21,118 bases of DNA from CAZBQG01 sp964493945 (GCA_964493945.1 CAZBQG010000044.1:1-21118); one strand, 5' to 3'. Shown: positions 6,642-15,962, counted from the stretch's first letter. The notes: generated by a model from the sequence alone, not told the origin. Numbers and translations: made by a program.

Positions 6642-8060
6642 ATGACCCAAGATGAAACCAATCAGCCGGTCTACAGCATCGGCGAAATTTCCCAGGCCCT
6701 CAAGCGGACCGTGGAAGGCGTTTTTTCACATATCCGGGTGCGGGGCGAAATTTCGGGGCTGACCCGGGCCGCATCGGGCCATATGTATCTGTCGCTCAAG
6801 GATGCGGACGCCGTGCTTGACGGGGTTTGCTGGCGGGGCACGGCGGGACGCCTGAAATTCCAGCCGGAAGACGGCATGGAGGTGGTGGCGTCTGGCCGGC
6901 TGTCCACCTATCCTGGGCGTTCGCGCTATCAGATCATCATCGACAGCCTGGAAGTGGCCGGCGAAGGCGCATTGCTCAAGATGCTGGAAGAGCGGCGCAA
7001 GAAACTGCTGGCCGAGGGATTGTTCGATGAGGATCGGAAAAAAAACATTCCCTATATTCCGGAGGTGATCGGCATCGTCACCTCACCCACCGGCGCCGTG
7101 ATCCGCGACATCCTGCACCGCCTGGGGGACCGGTTTCCAAGCCGGGTTCTTTTGGCCCCGGTGATCGTCCAGGGCGACGGCGCCCCGGTCCAGGTAGCCG
7201 CCGCCATCGAGGGTTTCAACCGGCTCAGTCCCGGCTGCCCGGTACCCCGGCCCGATCTTTTGATCGTCGCCAGGGGTGGGGGCAGCCTGGAAGATCTGTG
7301 GGCCTTCAACGAGGAAGTCGTCGTCCGCGCGGCAGCCGATAGCGGCATACCCCTGATATCCGCCATCGGTCATGAGACGGACACGACCCTGATCGATTTC
7401 GCAGCCGATCTCCGCGCTCCGACGCCAACGGCGGCTGCCGAAATGGCGGTCCCGGTGCGGGCCGAACTGATGGCCGGCACAGCCGATCTGGGGGCGCGCC
7501 TGTTGGGTGCCATGAGCCGCCAGATCGATCATCAAGGGACCCGGCTTGGCGGATTGGCCCGCGGCCTGCCCGACCCCAGGCGCCTGACGGAAGAAGCCTC
7601 ACAGCGCCTGGATGACAAGGCGGAACGGTTGCGCAATGCACCGGCCAATTTCCTGATCACCCGGCGGGCCAGTCTGCAGGCCCTGGCCGGCGGCCTGATC
7701 AGCCCGGCCCGCCAAATCACTGAGAAGACCGAACTTCTGGTGGCCCGCGCCCGCGCCGCTCAGGGCGCCATGGGTAATTTCCTGGAAACCCGCACCCAAT
7801 CTTTGAGCAATCTGCAAAGGCTGCTGGATGGGCTGTCCTATGAACGGGTGCTGGAGCGGGGCTTCGCCCTGATCAACGACGCGGCGACGGGTGCCGCCCT
7901 GACTTCGGCCTCCCAGGCGTCTCCCGGTACCAGCCTGGGAATCCGCTTCTCCGATGGCCAGGTCAGCGCCCAGGTGGTGGACCAGGGCGGAAAGAAAAAA
8001 CCGGCACCAGGCAAAAGAAAGCCAAAACCATCCGACGATGCCCAAGGGAATCTGCTATGA
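6642..8060 (+). CDS. xseA: Exodeoxyribonuclease VII large subunit
   Basis: XseA, catalytic subunit of exonuclease VII, degrades single-stranded DNA to short oligonucleotides together with XseB, whose gene is not in this window. At 472 residues the length is normal. The N-terminal OB-fold region (about 8-105) includes YSIGEISQALKR and GHMYLSLKD. The catalytic region carries IGIVTSPTGAVIRDI, ARGGGSLEDLWAFNEE and ISAIGHETDTTLIDFAADLR, followed by the long helical coiled-coil part, and then YERVLERGFALI near the C-terminus. The tail is lysine- and proline-rich. The start ATG has only a weak ribosome site. Its stop overlaps the start of the M23 peptidase gene by ATGA, which implies translational coupling. 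Confidence 0.97.
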   Translation: MTQDETNQPVYSIGEISQALKRTVEGVFSHIRVRGEISGLTRAASGHMYLSLKDADAVLDGVCWRGTAGRLKFQPEDGMEVVASGRLSTYPGRSRYQIIIDSLEVAGEGALLKMLEERRKKLLAEGLFDEDRKKNIPYIPEVIGIVTSPTGAVIRDILHRLGDRFPSRVLLAPVIVQGDGAPVQVAAAIEGFNRLSPGCPVPRPDLLIVARGGGSLEDLWAFNEEVVVRAAADSGIPLISAIGHETDTTLIDFAADLRAPTPTAAAEMAVPVRAELMAGTADLGARLLGAMSRQIDHQGTRLGGLARGLPDPRRLTEEASQRLDDKAERLRNAPANFLITRRASLQALAGGLISPARQITEKTELLVARARAAQGAMGNFLETRTQSLSNLQRLLDGLSYERVLERGFALINDAATGAALTSASQASPGTSLGIRFSDGQVSAQVVDQGGKKKPAPGKRKPKPSDDAQGNLL

Positions 8061-8869
8061 GGTATCTCGCGGGCCTGGCGGCGCTAATTGTAATCATGAG
8101 CGGGTCCGCCGCCGGGGCCGACAATCTGCGTCTGGATGGTCATTTCATCCAGGGCGGCCTGGCCGTCGGCCAGACCGAACCGGAGGCCAAAATCTGGCGC
8201 GACGGAAAGCAGATTCAGGCTTCGGTGGATGGATATTTTCTGATCGGCTTCGGACGCGATTCGAAATCCAAATCGATAATAGAAGTGCAATACAAGGATG
8301 GCCAAAACGAAGTGCGCACCATCCGCATCGCCCGGCGCAAATACAAAGAACAGCGCATCAATGGGCTGCCAAGCCGCAAGGTGACGCCCAGCCCCGAAGA
8401 TCTGAAACGCATCACCCGGGAAAAAAAATTGATGGCGGCGGCCAGAAGAATTCAAAGCCTCCGGCCCCTGTTCCTTTCGGGCTTTGTCTGGCCGTTAAAG
8501 GGCCGGATCAGCGGGGTCTATGGCTCCCGGCGCATTCTCAACGGAAAGCCCCGCCGGCCTCATTTCGGGCTCGATCTGGCCGCACCCGAAGGCACACCGG
8601 TCAAGGCCCCGGCGGGCGGCGTGGTGGTCTTCGCCCATCCTGGCATGTTCTTTAACGGCAAGACCATCATCATCGATCATGGGCTGGGCCTGAGCACGGC
8701 CTATCTGCATCTCAGCGCCCTCCTGGTCAGCCAGGGCCAGAACGTCCAAAAGGGCCAGATCATCGCCAAGGTAGGGGCCACGGGCCGGGTTACGGGGGCC
8801 CATCTTCATTGGGGCCTCAGGCTGGGAGCGACCGAGCTGGACCCTGAGCTTTTAGTCCTGCCCCGTTAG
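8057..8869 (+). CDS. M23 family peptidoglycan metallopeptidase
   Basis: A 270-residue exported protein. Residues 1-21 are a signal peptide (hydrophobic core LAGLAALIVIM, likely cleaved after SAAGA). A basic middle region follows, then a LytM/M23 domain from about residue 140. Zinc and catalytic residues are complete: His169 and Asp173 in HFGLD, His218 in AYLHLS, and His249-Leu-His251 in HLHWG. Such enzymes cut peptide cross-links of peptidoglycan. An intact active site suggests a real hydrolase, not an activator of amidases. The ATG overlaps the xseA stop by four bases, so the two genes are cotranscribed. Its own stop overlaps the stop of the convergent acyltransferase gene. The specific cell-wall target cannot be read from the sequence. 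Confidence 0.93.
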   Translation: MRYLAGLAALIVIMSGSAAGADNLRLDGHFIQGGLAVGQTEPEAKIWRDGKQIQASVDGYFLIGFGRDSKSKSIIEVQYKDGQNEVRTIRIARRKYKEQRINGLPSRKVTPSPEDLKRITREKKLMAAARRIQSLRPLFLSGFVWPLKGRISGVYGSRRILNGKPRRPHFGLDLAAPEGTPVKAPAGGVVVFAHPGMFFNGKTIIIDHGLGLSTAYLHLSALLVSQGQNVQKGQIIAKVGATGRVTGAHLHWGLRLGATELDPELLVLPR

Positions 8870-9771
8870 CCGTTCTGAGGCGGCCAGCGGTTATGAACCC
8901 ATAACCATTGTTCGGGACGTTCGCGGATCCACTGGCTCAGCAGATCATTGACCTGGATCATGAAAGCCCGGATATCGGCCTGCTTGTCGCCGGTAACCGG
9001 TGCTTCGATGGGTGGATAGAAGGTAAGCCGGAAGCGCGCACCGCCCAGACGCTCGACCCGGGTCGGAACCACGGGGCAATTGAATTTCACGGCGAACTGG
9101 GCCAGGGCCGGCGCGGTCATGGCATCCAGACCCAATAGGGGTACGCTGATGCCATCATTCATTTTCTGGTCAACCAGCATGGCCACGTGTCCGCCCTCGC
9201 CCAGGGCCTTGAGTGCATGTTTGGCTCCGCCCGCACCCTTGGCGAAAAACTCCGTATCCTCGGCCACGCGCCGGCGCTGGAAAATCCTGTCGACCATTGG
9301 ATTGTTGGCCGCCCGGTAGGCAACATGGACCGGCAGGCCGCGGCGCGTCATGCCCAGCGAGGCCAGTTCCCAATTGCCCATATGGCCGGTGAAGAACAGG
9401 CCCGGCTTCATATCTTCGCGCACCAGATCGATCACCCCGGCGCCGACGATTTCCACCCGGCTGTCCATACGGTAGGGATCAAAATCACCCAAATGGGCGC
9501 GCTCGGCCACCGTGCGGCCCAGATTATCCCACATGCCCTTGATGATCCTGTCCGCCTCGCTGGTCTCCATCTCCGGGAAAACCCGGGCAAGATTGCCACG
9601 CGCCGTGCCCGATACTGGAAGGCGCATCCCGATCACGCGGGCGATCCAGCCGCCGGTGGCCGAGGCCGCATCCACCGGCAACAAGGTGAACAGCCCGAAA
9701 GCCAGTTTAACACCCAGGGCCTCCAGAAGATGGGCGGCAAATCTGCGCCAGATTGACCCGTTATGGGCCAT
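8866..9771 (-). CDS. Lipid A lauroyl acyltransferase family protein (LpxL/HtrB-like)
   Basis: A 301-residue inner-membrane-associated acyltransferase that should add a secondary acyl chain to Kdo-lipid A on the cytoplasmic face. The catalytic HX4E motif is HMGNWE (His130 and Glu135), preceded by a membrane-anchoring N-terminus. MLVDQKMNDGISVPLLG lies further on, and the end ERPEQWLWVHNRW is typical of the family. I chose ATG 9771, which overlaps the lpxK stop by 11 bases and has AAGGGA about nine bases upstream. The longer frame to 9810 adds only unrelated residues. It is the last gene of the lipid A block. Whether it is LpxL- or LpxM-like in chain specificity cannot be told. Confidence 0.9.
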   Translation of the reverse strand: MAHNGSIWRRFAAHLLEALGVKLAFGLFTLLPVDAASATGGWIARVIGMRLPVSGTARGNLARVFPEMETSEADRIIKGMWDNLGRTVAERAHLGDFDPYRMDSRVEIVGAGVIDLVREDMKPGLFFTGHMGNWELASLGMTRRGLPVHVAYRAANNPMVDRIFQRRRVAEDTEFFAKGAGGAKHALKALGEGGHVAMLVDQKMNDGISVPLLGLDAMTAPALAQFAVKFNCPVVPTRVERLGGARFRLTFYPPIEAPVTGDKQADIRAFMIQVNDLLSQWIRERPEQWLWVHNRWPPQNG

Positions 9772-10747
9772 CTTTGAAAATCCCTTCGAGCAAACTGTCC
9801 AGCATTTCAACCCCGCCCCAAACGACCGCCACTTCGACGATCTCCATGCTCTCTCGTGCCTTGGGCGGCAATCTTACGCCGTCCTTGGCGGTGGTCACCA
9901 AAACCGCATCCAGGACAGCCGCCCGTCCGGCCAGATGATCCAGATCACGCTGATCATAGCGGTAATGATCGGAAAATTCATGACACTCCATCACTTGGCA
10001 GCCAATTTCCCCGAGGGTAGCGAAAAACTTTGCGGGCCGGCCAATTCCGGCAAACCCGACAACCCGCCGCCCGGCCAGCCGCTCACTCGCGCCGTCGGCC
10101 TGAAGAGAAGCCCGGAGCAACTGAGGCCCCCTCCCCGCCATACGATCCTCCATCCCCCGGTCATCGCTGCCCATCATAACCACCGCCTGGGCCCGCCCGA
10201 GCCCCACCGCCAGTCCCTCGCGCAGGGGCCCGGCGGGGATTAGGCGGCCATTGCCCAGGCCAGCAGGCCCATCGATAACGATCAAGGAGAGGTCCTTGAA
10301 AAGCGCAGGGTTTTGAAATCCGTCATCCATCACCAAGACCTCAGCACCCCCGGCAATTGCGGCGCGGGCGCCGGCCGGGCGGGCGCCGGCCACCCAGGTG
10401 GGCGCCAGCCGGGCCAGGAGCAAAGCTTCATCGCCCACCTCGTCCACGGTGTGCTTTCCGGGCTCGGCCTTGACGGGCCCCTTAAGCGCGCCGCCATGGC
10501 CCCGGGTGAGGAAATGAACCTCCCGCCCCTGATCCGCCAGCCTTTGTCCGATGGACAGGGCCACCGGCGTCTTGCCCGCACCACCGGTTACCAGATTGCC
10601 AACGCAGATGACCGGTACGGAGGCCCGCCAGGGACTGCTAAAGGCAAACCGTAGGCGCCCGGCGGCGCCATATACCCAACCGGCTGGCGCGAGCAGGAAA
10701 GAGCGCAGCCCACCCCCTTCGCCATACCAGAATTCAGGCGCCTTCAT
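9761..10747 (-). CDS. lpxK: Tetraacyldisaccharide 4'-kinase
   Basis: LpxK phosphorylates the 4' position of the lipid A disaccharide precursor, making lipid IVA, at the cytoplasmic side of the inner membrane. The 328-residue protein is of usual size. It has an N-terminal amphipathic or membrane-associated helix, a P-loop GNLVTGGAGKTP (50-61), then TRGHGG (81-86, usually RGYGG) and the conserved DDGFQN (141-146). ATG 10747 is chosen because the protein then begins MKAPEFWY, like other members; the longer frame encodes an arginine-rich shadow of waaA. It overlaps waaA by 14 bp and the following lpxL-type gene by 11 bp. Confidence 0.95.
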   Translation of the reverse strand: MKAPEFWYGEGGGLRSFLLAPAGWVYGAAGRLRFAFSSPWRASVPVICVGNLVTGGAGKTPVALSIGQRLADQGREVHFLTRGHGGALKGPVKAEPGKHTVDEVGDEALLLARLAPTWVAGARPAGARAAIAGGAEVLVMDDGFQNPALFKDLSLIVIDGPAGLGNGRLIPAGPLREGLAVGLGRAQAVVMMGSDDRGMEDRMAGRGPQLLRASLQADGASERLAGRRVVGFAGIGRPAKFFATLGEIGCQVMECHEFSDHYRYDQRDLDHLAGRAAVLDAVLVTTAKDGVRLPPKARESMEIVEVAVVWGGVEMLDSLLEGIFKDGP

Positions 10748-12035
10748 TTTCACCCATCCCCTTTGGCGGGGCATCCAACAGCCCGGTGATTTCCGCCAGG
10801 ACCCGGTCCAGTGCCTGGGCCTGGGCCTGGGCCTGAACAAAGGCGCTGGCCTTGGCGCTCATTTCCTGGCGCGCGTCTGGATCGCCCAGAAGCCGCCCGG
10901 CCTCTTGGGCCAAAGCCTCCTCGCCGGTGACGCAAATGGAGGCGCCCATCTCATCCATCTCATCGGACATGAGTTGGAAATTAGCCATATGTGGTCCATG
11001 CAACACGACGCAATCCAGCATCACCGCTTCCAGAGGGTTTTGTCCGCCCAGCGGTACCAGGGATTTTCCCATGAAGACCAAATCGGCCAGACGGAAGAAC
11101 AAGCCCAACTCACCCAAGGTATCGGCCAGATAAAAATCGGTCTCAGGCGTGATGGCCTGGCCCTGGGAGCGGCGCCGGACAGTCAGACCCTGGGCAGAAA
11201 GCTCCGCTTCGATATCGGCGCCCCTGGCCGGGTGGCGGGGCACCAGGATGCTCAGCAGGTCTGGATTAGCACCCTTGAGGCGTGCGTGAGCTCGGCCCAG
11301 CATGGCTTCCTCGCCGGGGTGGGTACTGGCCGCCAGCCAACGCGCCCGCCCACCGATGGCGCCTTGCAGGGCCTCAAGCTCCGTCCCACCGGCAGGCAGG
11401 GGCGGGGTCGAGAATTTAAGATTGCCCAGGCATTTGGCACGGGGTGCCCCCAGTTCCAAAAGCCGTTCCGTGTCTTCATCGGTTTGCCCCAGGCACAGGG
11501 TAAAGCCCGCCAACAATCCGCCGATCAATCCCCGCGCCCGCTGCCAGCCGGCAAAAGAACGGGGCGAAATGCGGCCATTGACCAGGACCATGGGAATGCC
11601 CGCTGCTTGCGTCTCGGCAATCAGATTTGGCCAGAATTCGCTTTCCGTCCAAAGCGCCAGATCGGGCTTCCAATGATCCAGGAAACGGCGCACATAGCCG
11701 ACGCAATCCACCGGCACATAGCGATGAAAGGCACCATTGGGCAAGCGCTCGGCCATGAGGCGCGCGGACGTCACCGTCCCTGTGGAGATCAGCACCCGGT
11801 TTCCGGACTCTGCCTGCACCAGCGCCCCGATCAGGGGCAGCATGGAAAGGGATTCGCCGACGCTCGCCGCATGCAGCCAGATAAGGCGCCCGGTCGGACG
11901 CGCCATGCCGGGGACGCCCAGCCGTTCCGGGAACCGGAGGCTGTCCTCCTTGCCACGCAATTTGCGCAGCCACAAATAAATGCGCAGGCCCGGTTTGACG
12001 AGACCGGTAATCAGCCGGTAAATGCCGCGCGTCAT
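10734..12035 (-). CDS. waaA: 3-deoxy-D-manno-octulosonic acid (Kdo) transferase
   Basis: WaaA (KdtA) adds Kdo residues to lipid IVA. The 433-residue GT30-type glycosyltransferase starts with a hydrophobic membrane anchor, then RFPERLG (34-40) and WLHAASVGE (53-61) with the proposed catalytic Glu61. It continues with VNGRISPRSFAGW and, near the C-terminus, FMGKSLVPLGGQNPLEA, the nucleotide-sugar site. The latter carries Gln where enterobacterial enzymes have His. ATG 12035 overlaps the DUF374 stop as ATGA. Near its 3' end a (CAGGCC)n tract encodes repeated Gln-Ala. Whether it transfers one or two Kdo units cannot be judged here. Confidence 0.95.
   Translation of the reverse strand: MTRGIYRLITGLVKPGLRIYLWLRKLRGKEDSLRFPERLGVPGMARPTGRLIWLHAASVGESLSMLPLIGALVQAESGNRVLISTGTVTSARLMAERLPNGAFHRYVPVDCVGYVRRFLDHWKPDLALWTESEFWPNLIAETQAAGIPMVLVNGRISPRSFAGWQRARGLIGGLLAGFTLCLGQTDEDTERLLELGAPRAKCLGNLKFSTPPLPAGGTELEALQGAIGGRARWLAASTHPGEEAMLGRAHARLKGANPDLLSILVPRHPARGADIEAELSAQGLTVRRRSQGQAITPETDFYLADTLGELGLFFRLADLVFMGKSLVPLGGQNPLEAVMLDCVVLHGPHMANFQLMSDEMDEMGASICVTGEEALAQEAGRLLGDPDARQEMSAKASAFVQAQAQAQALDRVLAEITGLLDAPPKGMGENEGA
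10813..10834 (-). repeat. Hexanucleotide microsatellite in waaA
   Basis: GCCTGG is repeated three times perfectly and once partly on the plus strand, encoding a Gln-Ala run (VQAQAQAQAL) near the WaaA C-terminus. Because the unit is six bases, slippage would change length without shifting frame. Confidence 0.7.
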
Positions 12036-12736
12036 GGATCGGGCTCCACGGGAGCCTGGCCGCACAGCAAGTCGGCTTCACGGCTGAGCGTATTCAGCGA
12101 ATTTTCGACTTTCAATCTGGCTTCTTCCAGGGCTCCATCATCGGCATCACGGGCGACGCTGATGGGCTCGCCCCAGGCGATGACGCCCCGGGTGAAGGGC
12201 CAGACCAGGACGAATCTGTCCCAGCTTCCCAACAGGCGCCGGCGGCTGGCGGAAAATGTGGCGGGCAGGATGGGAATGCCGGCCAATTTGGCCAGATTGA
12301 CGATACCCGCCGATGCCCGCATACGCGGACCATGGGGGCCATCGGGCGTGACCCCCACATATTCGCCCGCCTTCAGCGCCTTAAGCATGTCGCGGAGTGC
12401 TGCCGATCCGCCATGGCTGGTCGATCCGCCCAGGGTGGCAATACCGAAATGACCCACCGTGCGGGCGATGATCTGGCCGTCCCGGTGGTGGGAAATGAGC
12501 ATGTTGATAGGAGCCTTGGAGGTCCAGCAATAGGGCATCATCAGCAACCGGCCATGCCAGAAGCATAAAATAAATGGTTTGCCATCGCGCCAAAACCGCT
12601 CGGGCCCATCTCCGCCCCTGACCGTCCAGCGCCCGCTATGCCAAACGAGACGAATAAACCAGGCGCCAACCCAGCAAAGCAGTGCCCGCATGCGGCCACT
12701 TTGCAGCGCCCTTTTCAGCGTGGGGGAGGTTCCCAT
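12032..12736 (-). CDS. DUF374 family acyltransferase
   Basis: A 234-residue membrane-associated protein of the DUF374 group, related to lysophospholipid acyltransferases. Key stretches are ILCFWHGRLLMMP (residues 56-68), HHRDG (83-87), and VTPDGPHGPR (129-138), followed by a hydrophobic strand IPILPATF. Family members are found next to waaA in many alphaproteobacteria. Its position between msbA and waaA suggests a lipid A or core acylation role, but no activity is proven that I can name. ATG 12736 lies 10 bp beyond the msbA stop; the frame before it is only a shadow of msbA. The ribosome site is poor, so ATG at about 12691 is possible. Its TGA overlaps the waaA start. Confidence 0.88.
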   Translation of the reverse strand: MGTSPTLKRALQSGRMRALLCWVGAWFIRLVWHSGRWTVRGGDGPERFWRDGKPFILCFWHGRLLMMPYCWTSKAPINMLISHHRDGQIIARTVGHFGIATLGGSTSHGGSAALRDMLKALKAGEYVGVTPDGPHGPRMRASAGIVNLAKLAGIPILPATFSASRRRLLGSWDRFVLVWPFTRGVIAWGEPISVARDADDGALEEARLKVENSLNTLSREADLLCGQAPVEPDP

Positions 12737-12746
12737 TCCCTGGGCG

Positions 12747-14537
12747 TCAACCGGCAGCGGCAGCCGGAGCCTGGCTGAATTGCAGGGCATGAAGATGGGC
12801 ATAGGCACCATTCTTGGCGAGCAATTCCCCATGGGTCCCGGATTCCGCCACCCGGCCCTGATCAATCACATAGATCATATCGGCATCTATCACGGTGGAC
12901 AGACGGTGCGCGATTACCAAGGTGGTGCGCCCCTTCATGAGCTGTTTGAGCGCTGCCTGAACCTGGCGCTCGGACTGGGTATCCAGGGCCGAAGTGGCTT
13001 CGTCCAAGAGCAGGATGGGGGCATCCTTGAGCATGGCCCGGGCGATGGCCAGTCGCTGGCGCTGACCGCCCGAAACGGCGGTGCCCTGTTCGCCGACGAA
13101 GGTATCATAACCCTGGGGCATGGACCTGATAAACTCATCGGCGGCAGCACTTTTGGCGGCGTTGATGATGTCATCCTCCGGCGCATCGGGCCGGCCATAG
13201 GCGATGTTGGCGCGCACGCTGTCATCGAACAAAGTGATTTCCTGACTGACCAGGGCAATGGCCCCACGCAGGCTGGCCATGGTCACCTCCCGCACATCCT
13301 GGCCGTCGATGGTTACCGATCCCTCATCCGCGTCATAAAAGCGGGGAATCAAATTAAGCAGTGTGGATTTGCCCGCCCCCGAGACGCCCACCAAGGCGAC
13401 CAGCTTTCCCGCCGGCACCTCCAGGGAAATGCCATCCAGGGCCGGGCGCCCGCTTTGGTAGGCGAAGCGTAAATTGGAGAATTTGATGCCCCCCTTTTCC
13501 AGGCGCAGCGGTTTGGCGTCGGGCTTATCGATAATGTTGGGCTCCGTATCCAAAAGGACGAACAGGCGCTGGGCGCCGGCCAATCCTTCTTGCAGGCTGG
13601 CATTGAGATTGGCCAGGCGTTTTAAGGGCTCATAAGCCAGCAAAAGCGCCGTAATGAAGGAAAAGAAGGAACCCGCATCCATCGCCTCGTCGATCACCCG
13701 CGATCCGCCATAGACGATGACCATGGCCACCGCCACCCCGCCCAGCGTTTCCATAATCGGGCTGGCCAGGGCCCGCACCCGGGCGCTGCGGAACACCAGA
13801 GAAAATATGCTCTCGGCGATGGCCCGCACCCGGCCTTTTTCGTAATCCTCCATACCATAGGCCTTGACCACGCGGGCCCCCTGGAAGGTCTGTTCCAGGA
13901 GCGTCGTAAATTGGCCCATTTCTTCTTGCGTGTTGACAGTCACCTTGCGGATACGCCGGCCAAGCCTGGAAATTGGCAGCACGGCCAAGGGAAAGACGAT
14001 GAAGGATACGGCTGCCAATTGGGCATCCTGGACGAACATCACGCCGATCAGGAAAATCAGCGACAGACTATCCTTGCCGAAACCGGTCAGGGCGTTGGAA
14101 ACAGCCGTCCGCATCATGTTGATGTCGATGGTGAAGCGGGAAATCAGGCCACCGGTCGGCTGGGTCTGGAAAAAGGCCAGTTCCATGCGCGAAAGATGGG
14201 CATAAAGCCGGTGCTGGGTGTCGGTGATGATGCGCTGGCCGACAAAACTCATCAAGATCGCCTGCCCGTAATTGGCCAGCCCCTTGACGGCAAAGGTGGC
14301 CAGCACGGCTCCACCGATGGGCCATAACAAATTTTGGTTCTTGGCGACGAATACTTCGTTGACCACCGGTTCCATCAGCCAGGCGCTAAGCGCCGTGGCT
14401 CCGGCCACCACCAGCATGCAAGACAGGGCAAGCGCCAGCCACCCCAGATAGGGCCAGACGCTTTCACGTGCCAGTCTTCCAACCAGCCCGGTGGTGGATG
14501 TGTCTTGCTTAGGCGTTTCGGCCACGCTGTCGGTCAA
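12747..14537 (-). CDS. msbA: MsbA-type lipid A export ABC transporter
   Basis: A 596-residue half-transporter: a membrane domain of six helices (about 30-310) fused to an ATPase domain (about 350-585). It acts as a homodimer to flip core-lipid A across the inner membrane. ATPase motifs are complete: Walker A GVSGAGKS (384-391), Q-loop Gln432, signature VSGGQRQ (488-494), Walker B ILLLDEA (508-514, Glu513), and the switch His544 in IAHRLS. The family is broad and could include other lipids or drugs, but the neighbours (DUF374, waaA, lpxK, lpxL-type) make lipid A export by far the best assignment. The frame opens with TTG 14537, with a run of five G just upstream. GTG 14525 is an alternative. 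Confidence 0.9.
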   Translation of the reverse strand: MTDSVAETPKQDTSTTGLVGRLARESVWPYLGWLALALSCMLVVAGATALSAWLMEPVVNEVFVAKNQNLLWPIGGAVLATFAVKGLANYGQAILMSFVGQRIITDTQHRLYAHLSRMELAFFQTQPTGGLISRFTIDINMMRTAVSNALTGFGKDSLSLIFLIGVMFVQDAQLAAVSFIVFPLAVLPISRLGRRIRKVTVNTQEEMGQFTTLLEQTFQGARVVKAYGMEDYEKGRVRAIAESIFSLVFRSARVRALASPIMETLGGVAVAMVIVYGGSRVIDEAMDAGSFFSFITALLLAYEPLKRLANLNASLQEGLAGAQRLFVLLDTEPNIIDKPDAKPLRLEKGGIKFSNLRFAYQSGRPALDGISLEVPAGKLVALVGVSGAGKSTLLNLIPRFYDADEGSVTIDGQDVREVTMASLRGAIALVSQEITLFDDSVRANIAYGRPDAPEDDIINAAKSAAADEFIRSMPQGYDTFVGEQGTAVSGGQRQRLAIARAMLKDAPILLLDEATSALDTQSERQVQAALKQLMKGRTTLVIAHRLSTVIDADMIYVIDQGRVAESGTHGELLAKNGAYAHLHALQFSQAPAAAAG

Positions 14538-14605
14538 ACCCCCGGAACTTCATGCCAATCCCAGGTCCGACTTTAACACGGGCAGCCGGATTGGAACAAA
14601 TCTCT

Positions 14606-15949
14606 CTACATGCCGGCCAGGGTCATGCCTTCGATGCGCAAGGTGGGCGCATTGGTGCCATATTGGAATTCCAGATCATCAGCCGGCGTCAGATTGGCAT
14701 ACATCTGTTTCAGGTTGCTGGCGACGGTCACCTCGCTGACCGGATAGGCGATTTCCCCGTTCTCGATCCAGAAACCCGATGCGCCCCGGCTGTAATCGCC
14801 AGTCAGCCCGTTGATCCCGAAGCCGATCAGCTCGGTGATGTAAAAACCGCTTTTGATATCCGCCATCAGCTCTGCCGGGCTCAGGGAGCCGGGCTCCATA
14901 TAAACATTGGTCGGCGAGGGTGATGGCGGCGCGCTGGTGCCCCTGGACGCATGTCCGGTGCTTTCCAGGCCTAATTGGCAGGCCGAACCCAAATCCAGCA
15001 GCCAAGTGGTCAGGCGGCCTTTATCGATCAATTGATTGCGCCGGTTGGCCACCCCTTCCCCGTCAAAGGGTTTGGAGCGCAGGCCCCGCGCCCGGTGGGG
15101 ATCTTCGATGACATTAATGGTTTTGGGAAAAATCAGCTCACCCATACTGTCTTTCAGAAAGCTGGTATCCCTGGCGATGGAGGCGCCGTTGATGGCGCTG
15201 GTAAAATGGGACAGCAGCCCACCCGAAACGCGCCGGTCGTAAACCATGGGCACCTGCCCGGTTTCCACCTTGCGGGGGTTCAGGCGCTTGACGGCTTTTT
15301 CACCGGCCAGACGCCCCACTTCTTCCGGGCTTTTCAGATCATCGCCATAGACCTCTGTGCAGAAATCATAATCCCGTTCCATGCCCGTCCCCTCGCCGGC
15401 CAGGACGGAGGCACTGATCGAGAAACTGGAGCCGGAATAAGTGCGGGCAAACCCGTTGGTCGCGGCAAAGGCAATGTTGGAGCGGCCCCAGCCCGCCTCG
15501 CCGCCCTCCGAATTGGTCACCCCAGTGACGTTCATGGCCGCTTCTTCAGCCCGGTTGGCCCAATCGATCAGATCGTCCGCCGTCGGTTCGGTCTCATCCA
15601 GCATGTCCAGTTCGGGAATGTCACCGGCCAGTTGACCGGGATCGGCCAGTCCGCAAAAGGGATCATCGGGCACGGCGCGGGCCATGGCCACGGCGCGGGG
15701 GACCAGCTCGTCCAATGCCTCGCCCGACGTATCTGACGAGGAAACGATGGCCTGTTTTTTCCCGATCATGACCCGCAATCCCAGATCGGCGCCTTCGGAG
15801 CGCTCCAGTTTTTCAGGCGCCCCCAGCCGGCGGGCGACGCTGAGCGAGATGCCTTCGCCATAGACCGCGTCGGCGGCCTCGGCGCCCGCCTTCAGCGCCT
15901 TGTCCAGAAGGCCCTCCAAAAGATCCAGTGGGTTGGGTGATGCACTCAT
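14606..15949 (-). CDS. pmbA: TldE/PmbA family metalloprotease subunit
   Basis: A 447-residue protein of the TldD/PmbA family. It is the TldE (PmbA) type, recognisable from GLRVMIGKKQAIVSSSD in the first third, VPMVYDRRVSGGLLSHF in the middle, and FYITELIGFGINGLTGDYSR plus SGFWIENGEIAYPV near the end. In known systems TldE pairs with TldD, which holds the metal-binding HExxxH motif; TldE lacks it, and I see none here. The complex trims peptides and processes some modified peptide products. No tldD is in this window. ATG 15949 lies 13 bp beyond the ubiD stop, and msbA follows after 68 bp, so the three are probably cotranscribed. The function in a lipid A neighbourhood is unclear. Confidence 0.92.
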   Translation of the reverse strand: MSASPNPLDLLEGLLDKALKAGAEAADAVYGEGISLSVARRLGAPEKLERSEGADLGLRVMIGKKQAIVSSSDTSGEALDELVPRAVAMARAVPDDPFCGLADPGQLAGDIPELDMLDETEPTADDLIDWANRAEEAAMNVTGVTNSEGGEAGWGRSNIAFAATNGFARTYSGSSFSISASVLAGEGTGMERDYDFCTEVYGDDLKSPEEVGRLAGEKAVKRLNPRKVETGQVPMVYDRRVSGGLLSHFTSAINGASIARDTSFLKDSMGELIFPKTINVIEDPHRARGLRSKPFDGEGVANRRNQLIDKGRLTTWLLDLGSACQLGLESTGHASRGTSAPPSPSPTNVYMEPGSLSPAELMADIKSGFYITELIGFGINGLTGDYSRGASGFWIENGEIAYPVSEVTVASNLKQMYANLTPADDLEFQYGTNAPTLRIEGMTLAGM

Positions 15950-15962
15950 GGCCGAATTCCAT

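Noticed and set aside
10551..12452. A very long plus-strand open frame of 633 codons
   Set aside because: It lies opposite waaA, lpxK and DUF374, whose products are clearly recognised. Its own translation has no family features and looks like a GC-rich antisense shadow.
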